Below are positions 24,481-38,120 of a stretch of 64,000 nucleotides of DNA, piece by piece; the stretch's first letter is position 1; every line of letters begins with the position of its first letter. The position numbers were made by a program, and so were the translations under genes. The notes beneath the pieces are model-generated. The model saw only the letters and a list, made by a program, of their open reading frames with translations. It did no database searches and had not been told where the DNA came from. The stretch comes from Hexactinellida sp. DTS-2022 (Eukaryota > Porifera > Hexactinellida): the NCBI GenBank assembly GCA_028753945.1, contig JAPNXP010000011.1:3906001-3970000 (forward strand), given 5' to 3'.

Positions 24481-25735
24481 ACAAAGAAATTATCTCCTAG
24501 GGAATATTGGTTCAAAATTATTGCTGAATTTAGTTTGCATACTAATAACCGAATTATTTAAAGAATATACAGTAAATATTATTATTGTAACTAACTTGTT
24601 CAGATTGTGTATCTGGAATATAGATGCAGGAAGTAATTTCACTTGTTTCTCGATAATCTATAAATGTATTTATATTTAATCAAAATACTATATTGTGAGA
24701 AAACTAATAGCACTTCGCTACATACACATTAATTAATAGTCGGTTTAGCTTGTAGACAATTCCACACAATTTATGTGTTAAGAAGCTTCGAAATACTAAC
24801 AAAGTATTGTGACCTAACTAACTGTTCCAAGCCATTAAGTTTAACATTAATTGTATAAACAAGCGACATATTCTTTCAATTTTATCATTTGTTATCAAAT
24901 TAGTTCCCATTCATAATAAACAAACAAACCAACAGACAAGCAGATATTATGCATTCAAATGTTACGCAACGCTTTCAAGTGGAGGGGGTCAACTAATGTG
25001 TGACAAAATGGTCCAAAAAGCGTGACATAGAGGGGATATGTATAATTTCGGGAATCTTTGGTTACGTAACGTTTAAACAGGCCTAATTTTCTTCAGGAAT
25101 TATTTGATTTATTATATCTGGAATATCTAATGTACATAAAGAGTGTTAGGATAACTCACTTGCAGTGTTAACTAGCAACGAAGTGTGTCGATAGTTATGT
25201 CGATAATTATCACACTCCAGATGTGTCTATGTGTCGGTTTATTTGAGATTATTTTTTAGTTCCAATTCAATAAATTAACAGCAACTAACTAGCCTATATA
25301 TACTACTTTCTATAAATACATCTGCCTACAAGAGCTGGTCAGTTGACCAATGGATATCGGTTACAGAACGTACTTTGTATAATGACTCCATAAGCGGATT
25401 CCTAACTTAACTGTGTTAGTTGAATCTGATGGAATTAAACAATTTTGCTGTGCTTTATTAGTACGGTTAGGTTCGTTTCAGTTAGGCGAACCAAGCTTGG
25501 TCACTTCCTAGGAGCTGTTCCCTACTGAGTTATTTGATAGGTAAACAGGATATTGTACTCTTGTTACATTGTGTTGTCTTGTTGTGTTGTTTAACAGATA
25601 TTCACAGTTGGGAATATAGGAAATGTTCAGATGTGTAATGATAATTATTGTTGTAGTTGTTGTAGTTGTTGTTTAGGTTCACAGTTAGTATTATTTGAGA
25701 ATGTTTTTTGTATATTTATCTATTGTTGTTTAGAT
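24481..25735. other. Spacer before unit 3
   Basis: This AT-rich sequence matches 10.49-11.5 kb and 35.45-36.45 kb, including a conserved GCGTGACATAGAGGGG stretch. Near 25460 it diverges from units 2 and 4, because unit 3 retains upstream exons. No gene is seen. Confidence 0.55.
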
Positions 25736-27940
25736 TTGCAGTTGATAGCAATACAGGAGAGTTCAGCCAAATTGGGAATCAAACGGGTCTCAATCTCAAT
25801 CTCACAATCCGTGTTAAAGCATTCCAATCAGCCACGCTATTCGACACCTGCAATGTGCTTATAGAACTATATTACTTGATTAGTACAATAACTATCACTT
25901 ACAGTATGTCCTATCGGAACAACAACGTCATCAGATATACAGTAGTTAATATTCTCATTCTGTACGCATTCACAGGGACTAATAGTGTACTATTAGTATA
26001 GCAGATGTCTATACTAATTCACAATTTCACAGTGAGTTATCTATAATACAACTTGTTGTCTTATTTGTAAACAAACAAACGAATAAACAAATAAACAATT
26101 CTCTCCTAGGAACACAGTGTCAAGATGTGACTCTCTTGTTTAAGGACACAAATGGAGTTGTACTGGATCCCAATGTGGTTACGGCTACACTAACAGAAAG
26201 GTTTGGAGAAATAATAGCGCAAACGCTAGCAGCAGGATTCCAGAATGTCGTAAGTATAAATACAGGAATAAATCATCTATGGGACATAATTGACCCATGA
26301 AGACCGAAATTGATACATGGGACACTATAAGGGCTGTTAAAACGTTTTATAGCGTATATTCCATTAAAACGAGACAATTTCCTCCCAATATAATGCTTTA
26401 AAGGACAATTTTGTAATCGGAAAATATGTCATTCACATATTGTTGACACCGCTCCCCCCTTGGAAGCGTTACGAACGTTTGAAGGCCCATAGGACATAAT
26501 TAACTCATGAGGACTTAATAATTGATCTTTTTTTAATTTGAGCGTTAAACTTATCTCAAATAACGAGGTATTAATATGATCCTGTTCTCAGTAGACTTTG
26601 ACAAATAACGGAATTTGACCCACGGTACCCAGCCTCCCACCGTTCCCACCGTGCTAGAGGGCTGGGTTATAGCGATTATCGTGCTGGTGGTGGTTATACT
26701 GATTCTCATATGTCTGTCCATCCCACTGATATTATATCTCACGAGATACAACAGGTAACAACTGTACTATAATATACAATAGAACCTCGTTAGTACGGAT
26801 AACACGAACACTATTAAGTCCCCTTCAAAGCCTTTTTAATACAAATGATGGTTAATACGAACTTTGGATAAGGCGAACGCATTTGGGTCCCCTGGTGTTC
26901 GTACTTTCGAGGTTCTAGCAAATATTAAACAAGCACAACTACTATGTTGATAATCTTGTATGCGTTTGTATATTAGTGGGAGCCGCTTAATCGGGACGCC
27001 TCGTGAGGTGGCATTTAGTCCCGTTTATCCAGTTCTCCCGATTAAGCGATATACATTAAACTATTTAACACGAATTGGTTTCCAAAGCCTCGTCCCGATT
27101 TTAACCGAATTTCCCGATCAAGCGGCTTCCACTGTATTAATGTGAGCTGCATTGTATCTGTGCTATTGTATGTAGACAGCTGAAGGAAGAGCAAGAGAGA
27201 CTCTGGAACCAAAGGAAGTCGGTACAGCCCGGGTTCGGAGCTCCGGCGGAAGCTGAGTTTGTATACGACTTGAAGGGAATTTAGTGTTCAGTCAGCAAGG
27301 AGATATTCCTCTGCAACAGAAGAAGTCAACTCTCGATGATGCTCCATGGAAAGCTGAGTTGGTTTTTGTTTGTTTCCAAAGGACATGCTGTCGGCACAGC
27401 TGTAATTTTAGATTTTTACTCAGTTATTTTACAACATTTTCTTTTGAAAGTACTATTAATCAACCAACGACTAAAATAGTGTCTCCAAAGGACATGCTAT
27501 CGGCACAGCTGTAATTTTAGATTTTTCGTTCAGTTATTTTACAACATCTTTTTGGGAGGCACTTTATTCAACCAACGACTAAAATAAAGTGTCTCCAAAC
27601 CTTTTTTCCAAAGGACATGCTCAGCTCTAATTTTTGATTTTATGTTGTTTACTTGTAGTTTTTGTTGGTATGTTTTGGCATTTGTTTATATTGTTGTTTG
27701 ATAGGAAAAGACTTTGACGACATCGAGGGAGGGAAGTCCCAGAAACCATGGCAACAGAAGTCGGCCCGGAGTCCGGAGAACCCTCTCTACGACTCTAAAG
27801 AATATCTGGCCGATTTTCAGAACCCGCTAACAGACGAAGAGGGGAAGGGAGACACAGCTGCCAAGGGACCCGTCAAGGGAAGTCGGACTCGTAAGTCTAC
27901 AGAAATAGGACCTCCACAGGAGCAGAGGAGTCCTACCTGA
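25736..27940 (+). pseudogene. Unit 3 cadherin-like membrane protein fragment
   Basis: The longest copy. The first exon, about 25736-25870, after a GTTTAG acceptor, reads FAVDSNTGEF...LNLTIRVKAFQ...CNVLIEL, matching the D-x-N-T-G-x and A-x-D-x strands of a cadherin EC repeat. Next are a membrane-adjacent exon, 26118-26249 (QDVTLLFKD...GFQNV), a TM exon, 26595-26754, a cytoplasmic exon, 27176-27353, and a tail, 27705-27940 (KDFDDIEGG...SRTRKSTEIGP). Known family role: calcium-dependent adhesion. Lesions: ATTTGA instead of ATCGGA in the TM exon (stop), one A lost in ACTTGAAGGG (frameshift), the donor GGTGAG changed to GCTGAG, and one C lost near the tail end. The cadherin label rests on one short exon. 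Confidence 0.7.
27365..27640. repeat. Intronic tandem repeat, 3 copies
   Basis: Copies near 27380, 27490 and 27615 share GACATGCTRTCGGCACAGC and TAATTTTAGATTTTT. The third is internally shortened (CATGCTCAGCTC). They lie in the last intron of unit 3, as in the other units. Confidence 0.7.
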
Positions 27941-28324
27941 ACCAGAGTGCTAAATAGCACTTGTTATCTGTACTATTATTAACTTGTAGCTAACATATTC
28001 CTACTTATCTCTATTCTATTGGCTTTCGTTAGTTATTCGTATTTATTTATAACTCTTTTGGTATTTTATTCTATTTCTGTATTTGTAGTCTAATTTACAT
28101 TAAATTTTGATACCAACTCACTTCATAGGAAATAACTACTGATACAGGAATAGTAACTCAATAATGCAACAACAACAAAACTTCAGTTCCTGTAGTAACT
28201 GTGCTTAGTAAATTAAAAATTAATTTATATACAAACATTTAGTAATAAAACAGTTGAAATAATATAGTACCATTGAATACACCAGCTTCAAACTTTAAAA
28301 ATATTTTATGTCACCAAATTTGCA
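27941..28324. other. Convergent 3' intergenic region, unit 3
   Basis: This AT-rich spacer matches the corresponding spacers of the other units. Sequence just before 28324 is the reverse complement of the NLR stop-codon region. No other feature is seen. Confidence 0.5.
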
Positions 28325-31300
28325 TCATTTCTCTAGTTTCACTGAATACTCGTCAGCTGTTTCTCTCAGTATCTTTAGTTGAGTAGGATCTGGAGATGAT
28401 AACTCGATACCTTTTATATTCAGCTTATGTAACTGAGCCAATGTAGGAATGAGATGAATGAAGTGTACACAAGAAGTAGAGTCGAGTTCACATATAATAA
28501 TATCTATTTCCTTAATAACAGGACTGTATGCTAACCCATCACACAGTGTATACACTTCTGATGATGACAATGGGATAACGTAGAGGTATAATCTGATTAA
28601 TGACTGAAGATAATCGACACATGTATTCCTGGATATAAAATCCTTATTCACTTTTGCTCGATGCCCCCAATATCTAGCTCTATTAGCATATTACAATGCT
28701 GTATGGGAGTTAGTATACTATCCCAGCTGTTAATTCCTATACTGGATAATTGGTATAACTTTATTACTCTCAGAGTATTAATGTTCCTATTGATTATCTG
28801 TATGAGAATATCTCCATAGGATACATGATAAGGTGGGTTGAAACCAGTTGGCTGTATAGCTATATATGTTAGGTTACAGAAGGACTGTAGATAAGGTAGG
28901 ACTGAGTAGGGATCTTCTGTATTCAGCTGTATCTCTTGTAGCGAAGCGAGGTGTGAAAAAATGTCCAGGGATAAATTAAATGAAAAATCATATAATTCAT
29001 TTAAGAACAATCCGTTAATAGGTTTATGATGAGTTACTAATTCCCGAAGTGACCAATCAGGTTGTTTCACCATATTACAATACAAGTATTGAATGGATGA
29101 GAATTTGCTAATGAGGTTTGCAATACATTTATTTGGTATGTCAGTTTGATGTATACACAGAGACCCAGTGAATTGATTGGCTGGAGGAGGGAATAGGAAA
29201 TCAGAACCCTTAATAATGTCATTACATCTAACTAATTCAATACTAATCTTAATATCAGCTGGCATATCAGAGGAGATAATGCTTGTATAAGATAGGATTG
29301 TAGAAGTGTCTTTGTTATGAAATGTCAAAGCAAGGTAGTTGAGACTGCATTGGTCTATTCGTGACATGAGAGTGCGGAACTGTTCAGTGGAGATATAATC
29401 CACATTAATGAGTATTATTTGAATATGTGGCAGGTGTGGTAATGACAGTAGGAATGTGTACCACTCATTTGGAGTGACAGCTGATACAAAGTAAAAGTGC
29501 AAGGATTCAGGTAAAATATGCTTAACATAGCTAAGTAGTGAGGGACCTGGTTTTGATTCGAATATTGTCGGAATTAACTCAAGCAATATGCATGAAAGTT
29601 CTGCCATCTTTGATAAATTTAGTACCTTATCATTGGAGTCCAACTTGAGTTGATAGAACATAGGTATCTGCGGAGTTGTAATAGGAATTAGCTTTTTGCA
29701 GAGGACTGATTGCATTGCTATAGATTTGTCACACAAGATGCCACACGCGAATCGAATTACCATTCTAAACATAACAGTTCGTCAGAAGACACCAGGTACC
29801 GAACTATCATACATTGCTGAGTCCATTTCTGGTAACTAAGCCAGAGTGCGGACATGAATTCTTGTAGAGTTAAGTGTGCGTATACCCACACCTTAACTCG
29901 ACCCACAAACTTAAGTACTACGAAGTGCTCTTGCATTAGTCCCAGCCTCTCACACTCGTACTGCTTTTCTGCCAAACTCAGAGTGACATCATCCTGACAG
30001 ACGAGTTCTCGGTCATAAATTCCCTTATAGGCTTCCAGCCCTATGGCACTAATGCAATCTGTTATTTTTTAGTCGAAGTCACTGATGTGGGACACTTTTG
30101 TGTATCTCTTTAGTCCCATTCTGTGCAGCTGTCTCCTCACCATATAGGTTATTAGCTCTTGATACACATCTGTAACTGTCTGAGCCAGGATGTCTTCTGT
30201 GTCGTTGAAGAGAGCACTGAACAGACTCGCATTGACAGGGACCAGGGCCAAGAGGTTCAGCTCTTCGTGTCTCGCGAATAGTTTGTTAGTGTCGTCCAGT
30301 TTGGATTCAGTATTCATTCTTTTCTTGAAATAGGCATCGCGGTTGTCAGGTGAGAACCCTAGCACCTGATAGTGTTTGTTGATAATCATTTGATTACCGA
30401 ATTCCGTGGATACGTTTGACCAAGCCCCTGGTCTGCTGGTGAGTAGGATGGTGGCAGTAGGTAGAATTCTTTTTTGCAGGAGGAGATAGAGTAGAGTTGT
30501 ATCGAATGGGACTGACTTAATGAACTCGTCGAGTCCGTCTATTATCAGGAGGAGACTCTCCCCTCCTGTCCTCATTAGGTAACGTATTAGGGACTCTGCC
30601 CATCCCACGCCGAGTGGCAGACTGATTCGCAGCCATCTGAGAATGTATTTGTTGATTTCTTTATCTTCTTGTCTGGCCACTTCTATCTCATGCCAATCTG
30701 TGTGTCTGCAGGGAATGCACAGCAGGTACTGGAAGTTCTCGATATTATCCATCCCGTATTGGTACCCGGCGTACTTGCAAAGAAACGTCTTGCCGCAACC
30801 TGGGTTCCCTATTAATGTCCAGATTTCGGGGTTCTCTGTTCTACTGCTGGTAATATGAGATTCGAAGTCAATGGTTATGGATTGGTTGTATTTCATTTTC
30901 CTTAGGAATTCTATCTCCATAACGGTGGTCTCTTCCTCTGGTTTGACTCCATCTGTCTTTTGTTTAATGACAGTGAGTGGAGTATACACGGATTTAAATG
31001 CAACCATTTTGCTGTCCAGTATAACACTAACATCTTTGTGCTGTAGTAGCATGTACTCTCTCAGCTTCCTCATCCATTGGGAATAGTTATCTTCTCCTTC
31101 ATATTCTATCTCGGACAGGAGTTTAGCTTTGAATTCCTCTTCGCTTAAGCCTTCGAATACGGATGCGTAGTTTTGTAATTTCGGTACCAAATCGTCTCTT
31201 TGTAAATCTTTCATGACGGCACATAATAATGTTAGATCTTTGGTGACTATCCCTTCTTCTATGCAGCAACTCAGTATCTCTTCAGTGTTACCACTCGTCA

Positions 31301-31673
31301 AATTATGTGCGATTAATTTCCAATCATCTGCTGCTACATCTCGTAACAGTTCTATGAACGTGTGCGCTGTTTTCCTTTCTGATGTGACTTGTTGTTTAGC
31401 TGATACATTTAGCCAAGGTATCTTCCTGGCTAGAGATAGCAATTCTATATTGTTCATTTCTTCAATTACTCGCATGAACACTAAGGGGTTAAATTCTTCC
31501 CAACTTCTCAACAGAATTAACAATTTTCTACCCGGATCGGTACTTGCTTTCACTGTTTCGATTATTTGAGCGGGAATTGCGAGCGAAGTTTGGAATATCG
31601 CTATGTCGTCTAGAGTTATTGCTTTTGATAATTCCTTCATAGCGGCTAGTACTCCTTTTTCGTATTTGGCCAT
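28325..31673 (-). pseudogene. NLR-3: divergent N-terminus, linker deleted
   Basis: It begins MAKYEKGVLAAMKEL. Two DED-like domains (about 1-90 and 103-172) are clearly diverged from NLR-1 and NLR-2. The linker is 60-80 residues shorter, so Walker A GNPGCGKT falls at 289-296, with Walker B IIDGLDEF at 377-384 and LLTSRP near 411-415. The reading frame is open for 534 codons to a TAA at 30069-30071, where the other copies read a sense codon. A 4-base deletion near 29775 (ATAACAGTTC versus ATAACGAACAGTTC) and a frameshift near 28655 follow. LRR coding continues in pieces (29757-29975, 28648-29772, 28325-28651). If expressed, the first ORF could yield an LRR-less DED-NACHT protein; that is speculation. 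Confidence 0.88.
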
Positions 31674-34600
31674 CTCAGTCTATATAAACTGAATGTAACA
31701 CTAATTCCCATATGCATCGTAGTATCTACTGTATATAGCCAGGTTATGGTTATATAGCCTCATTTTTAGTTTGTATTTGCACTTAATATTAACTGATAAG
31801 AGCTGATCGGTTAGGTTATTTCTCTACGGATCACACAGTTTTCACTTGATCGTAAATAATATTTATTATTCAGCATATTTAATTAATTATTTTGACATTT
31901 AGTTTCTTCAATCTGGAAACCATTGAGCCTGAAATTTTCGACTCATTATCTTTTACAACAATTCTGCCAAATAAACAAAGGACGTAAATACGACAATAGA
32001 GTTTGAATAATATGGACTTTTGTTAAACGAAAATTAGTTAGTATTAACCGGACTTAGTTCTTATTAACCGAACATGGCACTTATCAAACTTGCATAGGCT
32101 TAAGGAAATTAAACCCAATGGTTTGCTTTATAACCGTGTTCGCACTAACTAGAGTCTATTGTATTGTTATTTTGTGGGAATTTTATGGAAATCAGAATAG
32201 AAATTAGTTTTGAAATTGGAAAAGCTACGATTCTATCCAAAAATATAAAACTTCAATAGTATTTATGCAATGTATTTAGAAATTTAACCCAACTTGGCCG
32301 AATGTGTTTAAAATGTTCATGCCTAGAAATCTCTTAGAGATCCCCACACAATCCTATGAAACTTCAAAATATTTGCCACAGTGTTCGGGGCGGCAGGTGT
32401 CGTAAAATCAGGATCTCTGTTTTGACAAAAATGGTCCGCCATAGAAATTGATCCGAGGGATCATTTTTGTAAAATATTCATAGTACGTATTGAACAAAAA
32501 TGGTCCCCCAGCAAATTGGTCCCCCACTAGTGATTTATAGTAAATATAGATGTTTTACTATATTTCTCATTTCTACGTATTGTAAACGCTTCGGGACTTT
32601 TGTGCAAGCAGTGGCGCCCGCAGACGGACGCACCAGACGCATGTACGTCCAACTCATTTCGACCTTCTAGCTTAGACCCCTTAACTTCTGTATACATGTG
32701 CTTTAAAAGTTATCTAAATAGTGAATACATAGTTATATATTGGCGATTCATAATATAAAATATACTAACTTGATTTCCTTTCTAACATTTTTAGCTTTAA
32801 CTTCGTAAATTTATTTGAGGAAAAACAGGAATTTTATTGCAATGATGGTTTTTAATGCGAAACATTCGTTAATTGACGATCGATTTAGCAAGCCATTTTA
32901 CATACATATTTATCTGAGAGTCCTAGAAATTGGGTTTTTTTGGCCTCCAGGTAGCAAAACGTTCCAAGGGAGCATACCCCGGGACCCCTTAGTTTTCTCA
33001 GGCTTTGCCTTCATTTGATCCCTATGCGGTCAAAAAAAACTGTCCCGAAGTTGGACAGTCTGCCTAGATTTCATTTGTGTTCGTCCACAAAAACTACCTC
33101 TGCGGGTGCCCCTGGTGAGGAGAGTCCTAAATGCTGTTTATTACAATTATTATTATTATTACTATTGAGCGACTTATGTTCAATTATTATAATTAAATTC
33201 AGTTACTATATTAGTACTTAGTTAGTAGTTTGTTTCATGCTCATTAGCTAATTAGCACTAAACCACATATGATGGAGAATTGAATTTTGTATTTATTTTT
33301 GGATCATTAGTAGCAAAAAATTATTATAGAACGATATCAGGCCAACATTTTTCAAATTCGGCCTATTTTCCCGATTAACGTGGTCAATATTGTTGAAATT
33401 TACTTAGCAAATAAATTTCATTAGGAAAATAATTCCTATTTCAGATTGAGTTGCATGTGTCTACACATTATAACGAATTTAATATAACTTCAATATTGAG
33501 ACTATTCAATAATACATTTGATAGATAGGGATTATTGAGAGTACTAAATGCAAATATAAGACTGTAATTTACAAAAATATGTCACAAATCAAATAATTAA
33601 TACATACTTAATTACAAAATAGTTAACTAAACTTACTAAACGAATAAAACATCTCAAATAAATAAAATGTGGCAAGAAATCTAATTGCAACTTTGCTTCA
33701 GTTATTAATTAATGGAGCACAACCTCCCAACATTAAATAGTGTTTTCATTGCATTAAATTCTAATCTGTTGACGCATTGTATTTAGAATATAAGTTTGAA
33801 ATTTAAGCGAACACAATAGAGGCGGCACCAGGAGTTTCTGCAGGGAGAGCCTAGAGGGGGCAGCCCCAAAAAGAGAGTGAAGCCTCAAAAACTCCATGGC
33901 TCTTCCTTTGAAACACAAGGGAATGGGTACAAAGCTTATGGACCTAAGAACTGATACAAATTTCCAGTGATTTAAGTTTTATAGATTCTGAAAAACAAAA
34001 CGTTTGCCTTCACTCTCGGAAAATAATAAATTAGAGATTGAAAACGTTATCTGTGGGATACTTGAATATTTTGTTAGCATCAGCCTTTAAAGCAAGATGC
34101 AAGGATGTACATAGTGGTTGGATGAACTCAGTTCTAACGTATAAGGGAAGTACGCAATTTGGCTGACTGTTGGATTTATACATTGGGTTAAAAAAGTCGG
34201 ACACACCAATAATTCCGTGCAATTTGGTTCATTTCCTTGGACACATTTATAGAGATATCGAAGGTCTAAAACTTTAGCTCAGTATTAAATTAATAAGGAC
34301 ATACAATTGTAACAGGTCAATAACTTTCCTTAATAATACTAGATACATTTACTAGTCATTCTCATACATTAAATATTATCCGCTTGCTACGAATATCCGG
34401 AAATAACGAAGGAATTTACAGGTCCCAAGCACTTCATTTTTTCGAGAGTTCACTGTACTTTCCTATATGGTTTGCAGGTATATTAGTACGCACACTCGAA
34501 TAGTACATACTCATTTTGTAGTGCGACTAAGCACTAAGGAGTAGGGGGTTAGTTATAACCGATTTGTACAGTATTATTTGTATACAATTAACAGAATTAT

Positions 34601-36738
34601 ACATCTCAATTGATTAATTAGTATTCAAACTCACTTGTGAGAATCTCTGGAGTGTTGATGTTGAAGTTAATTTCACTTGTTTGTCAATAAATCTATAGAA
34701 TAAATCTGATAAAATATCATCTACAAACAGCACAAAAAAGAATTATTGTATAATTATGCCTAACAAGCTCTATTTATATGAGTCTATTGTTCCTAACAAA
34801 GTATCAACCAATGAAATTGCAATTTCAATTGCCATCAACACTTTACAAAGACTAACTTATAATCTAAATCTGAATTAATTGTATTGAATTATGAATTAAT
34901 AATTATATTATTTGGATATTCACTTGTTTGTCAAACACAGAAATTCCTCGATTAGACTCTCGTTAATATAAACACGAAAATATCGGTTAAGGAGTACAAG
35001 GTTTATTCCCCTAGCCTAAAACAAATACAGTGGAGTTTGCTTATTAGCAACTCCCCTATTAGCAATATTATATTGCTTTATTAGTATCACCTTTTCAGGT
35101 CCCAAAGTGTTGATAATACTGTTAATTTCATTTCCCTATTAGCAACCAGATTTAGTGCCAAACACGGGTTGCTATTAAGCGAACTCAACTGTATATTAAA
35201 TTGACACCATTTAATACAAATTTCTGGGAAAATAGGAAGAAATTTCGACGCTCCTCTGATTTGCGTATCAAAGAGAGTCATTGTATTTGTAATATTCTAA
35301 TACACAGCTACCTACTATCATATCTCCTAAAGTTTGTGTGTAATAATCATTATGCCCATATATAGTAATTAGCAATATGCAATAAGTATATATGAGAAAT
35401 GTTGCAAATAAAATCATAGATAATGTGAGTTGACTTTATAAGTTCAATTGTTAACAAATAAAGTATCTGCAAGGCAATATTGGTTCAAATTTAGTGCTGA
35501 ATTTGGTTTGCATGCTAATAACCGAATTATTTAAAGAATATACAGAAATATTAATATTGTAACTAACTTGTTCAGATTGTGTGTATCTGAAAAGTTGATG
35601 CAGGAAGTAATTCCACTTGTTTCTCGATAATCTATAAATATATTTATATTTAATCAAAATACTATATTGTGAGAAAACCAATAGCACTTCGCTACATACA
35701 CATTAATTAATAGTCGGTTTAGCTTGTAGTCAATTCCACACAATTTATGTGTTAAGTGGTTTCGAAATACTAACAAAGTATTGTGGCTTAACTAACTGTC
35801 CGAATCCCTTATGTTTAACATTAATTGAATCAACAAGCTACATATTGTTTCACATTTATCATTTGTTATCAAATTAGTTCCCATTCATATTAAACAAACA
35901 AACCAACAGACATGTAGATATTACGTATTTCAAAGTGCCGTATAAATGTTACGTAACGTTTTCAAGGGGAGGGGGTCAACCAATGTGTGACAAAACATCT
36001 TTTTGTTCTACAAAAAGGTACAAAAAGCGTGACATAGAGGGAGGTTGAATAATTTCGGGAATTTTGGTAACGTAACGTTTAAACGAGACCTAATTTTCTT
36101 CAGGAATTATTTAATTTATTATATCTAGAATATCTAATGTACATAAAGACTGTTAGGATAACTCACTTGCAGTGTTAACTAGCAACGTAATGTGTCGATA
36201 GTTATGTCGATAATTATCACACTTCAGATGTGTCTATGTGTCGGTTTGTTTGAGATTATTTCTTAGTTCCAATTCAATAAATTAACAGCAACTAACTAGC
36301 CTATATATATATACTACTTTCTATAAATACATCTGCCTACAAGAGCTGGTCAGTTGACAATGGGATATCGGTTTACAGAACGTACTTTGTATAATGACTC
36401 CATAAGCGGATTCCTATCTTAACTGTTTTAGTTGTGTCTGATGGAAGTAAACAAATTTGTTGTTTATTGTACAGTCAGGTTCTTTTATTATGAACATTCA
36501 AATGAACAAAAATTATGGAGAGATTTCATAATAAGCGAACTCAACTTAATACAAACCCAATGTAAGCAGTTAACTTGAGGCATAGGGTTTGTTCATAATA
36601 CAGAGAACCTTCAGATTAAGCAGATGAAAGTTTTTCAAAATAAGCATAACTGATTGCATTTCAGAGCAATTTCTTTAACAGCTACATTACTGGCAACCCG
36701 ATTATTCATGACATAATATTCGGTTCCAGTTTATAACC
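31674..36738. other. Spacer between unit 3 and unit 4
   Basis: No gene. From about 32560 onward it matches 62.53 kb onward. A repeated NNATGGTCC motif is present near 32440-32530, a transposon-like remnant at 32930-33130, a GGCGGCACCAG...GGCAGCCCC remnant at 33830-33870, a shortened TATAACGAA element at 34376-34456, and an intact CAGTGGAGTTTGC MITE at 35028-35191. The left part (31.7-32.5 kb) is not obviously shared with the other spacers. Confidence 0.55.
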
Positions 36739-38120
36739 CACCGTGCTAGAGGGCTTGGGTTATAGCTATTATCGTGCTGGTGGTGGTGATACTGATTCTC
36801 ATAATTCTGGCCATCCCACTGATATTATATCTCAGGAGATACAACAGGTAACAACTGACTATAACATACAGTAGCTCCCCGTTAGTACGGGTAATACGAA
36901 CACTACTAAGTCCCCTTCAAAGCCTTTTTAATACAAATGATGGTTAAGACGAACTTTGGATAAGGCGAACGCTTTTGGGTCCCCTGGTATTCGTACTTTC
37001 GAGGTTCTAGCAAATATTAAACAAGGACAACTGCTATGTTGATAATCTTGTATGCGTTTGTATATTAGTGGGAGCCGCTTAATCGGGACGCCTCGTGAGG
37101 TGGCATTTAGTCCCGTTTATCCAGTTCTCCCGATTAAGCGATATACATTAAACTATTAACACGAATTGGATTCCAAAGCCTCGTCCCGATTAACCGAATT
37201 TCCCAATAAAGCGGCTTCCACCGTATTAATGTGAGTAGCATTGTATCTGTGCCATTGTATGTAGACACCTGAAGGAAGAGCAAGAGAGACTCTGGAACCA
37301 AAGGAAGTCGGTACAGCCCGGATTCGGAGTACCGGCGGAAGCAGAGTTTGTATACGACTTGAAAGGGAATTTAGTGTTCAGTCAGCAAGGAGATATTCCT
37401 CTGCAATAGAAGAAGTCAACTCTCGATGATGCTCCATGGAGAGGTGAGTTGGTTTTTGTTTGTTTCTTCGTTGGTTTTGTTTCCAAAGGATATGCTATCG
37501 GCACAGCTGTAATTTTAGATTTTCAGTCAGTTAATTTACAGCATTTTCTTTTGGAGGCACTATTAATCAACAAAAATACAGTGCCTACATAAGATATGCT
37601 ATCGGCACAGCTGTAATTTAAGATTTTCAGTCCTTTATTTTACAGCATTTTCTTTTGGAGGCACTATTAATCAACAAAAATACAGTGCCTCCAAAGGACA
37701 TGTAGTCGGCACAGCTGTAATTTAAGATTTTTCAATCAGTTAATTTACGGAATTTATTTGGAGGCACTAGTTAACCAACGAACGATCCAAATAAAGTCCT
37801 CCATACTGTCGGCACAGCTGTAATTTTAGATTTTTCGATCAGTTATATACATTATTTTTTGGGAGGCACTATTAATCAACCACCGACAGGACATGCTGGA
37901 GGCACAGCTGTAATTTTACATTTTTCGTTCTCTGTTGTTTACTTATAGTTCTTTTGTTTATTTGTTTGGCATTTGTTTACTTTGTTGTTTGACAGGAAAA
38001 GACTTTGACGACATCGAGGGAGGGAAGTCCCGGAAACCCTGGCAACACAAGTGGGCCCGGTGTCCGGAGAACCCTCTCTACGACTCTAAGGAATATCTGG
38101 CCGATATCAGTACCCGCTAA
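36739..38120 (+). pseudogene. Unit 4 cadherin-like membrane protein fragment
   Basis: The TM exon, about 36739-36847, starts at the same truncation point as unit 2 and has an extra T near 36755 (GGGCTTGGG), shifting the frame before the TM helix. The cytoplasmic exon, 37265-37443, keeps an intact donor (GGTGAGTT) but has CAATAG for CAACAG (in-frame stop). The tail exon, from 37996, loses a base in GATATCAGTACCC, so it ends at ISTR instead of reading NPLTDEEG. It lacks the extracellular and membrane-adjacent exons. Confidence 0.8.
37480..37915. repeat. Intronic tandem repeat, ~5 copies
   Basis: Copies lie near 37487, 37590, 37695, 37803 and 37890, each with TCGGCACAGCTGTAATTT or a close variant and TTTGGAGGCACTA. 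Period is about 100-110 bp. The last copy has GGAGGCACAGCTG in place of TCGGCACAGCTG. Confidence 0.7.
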
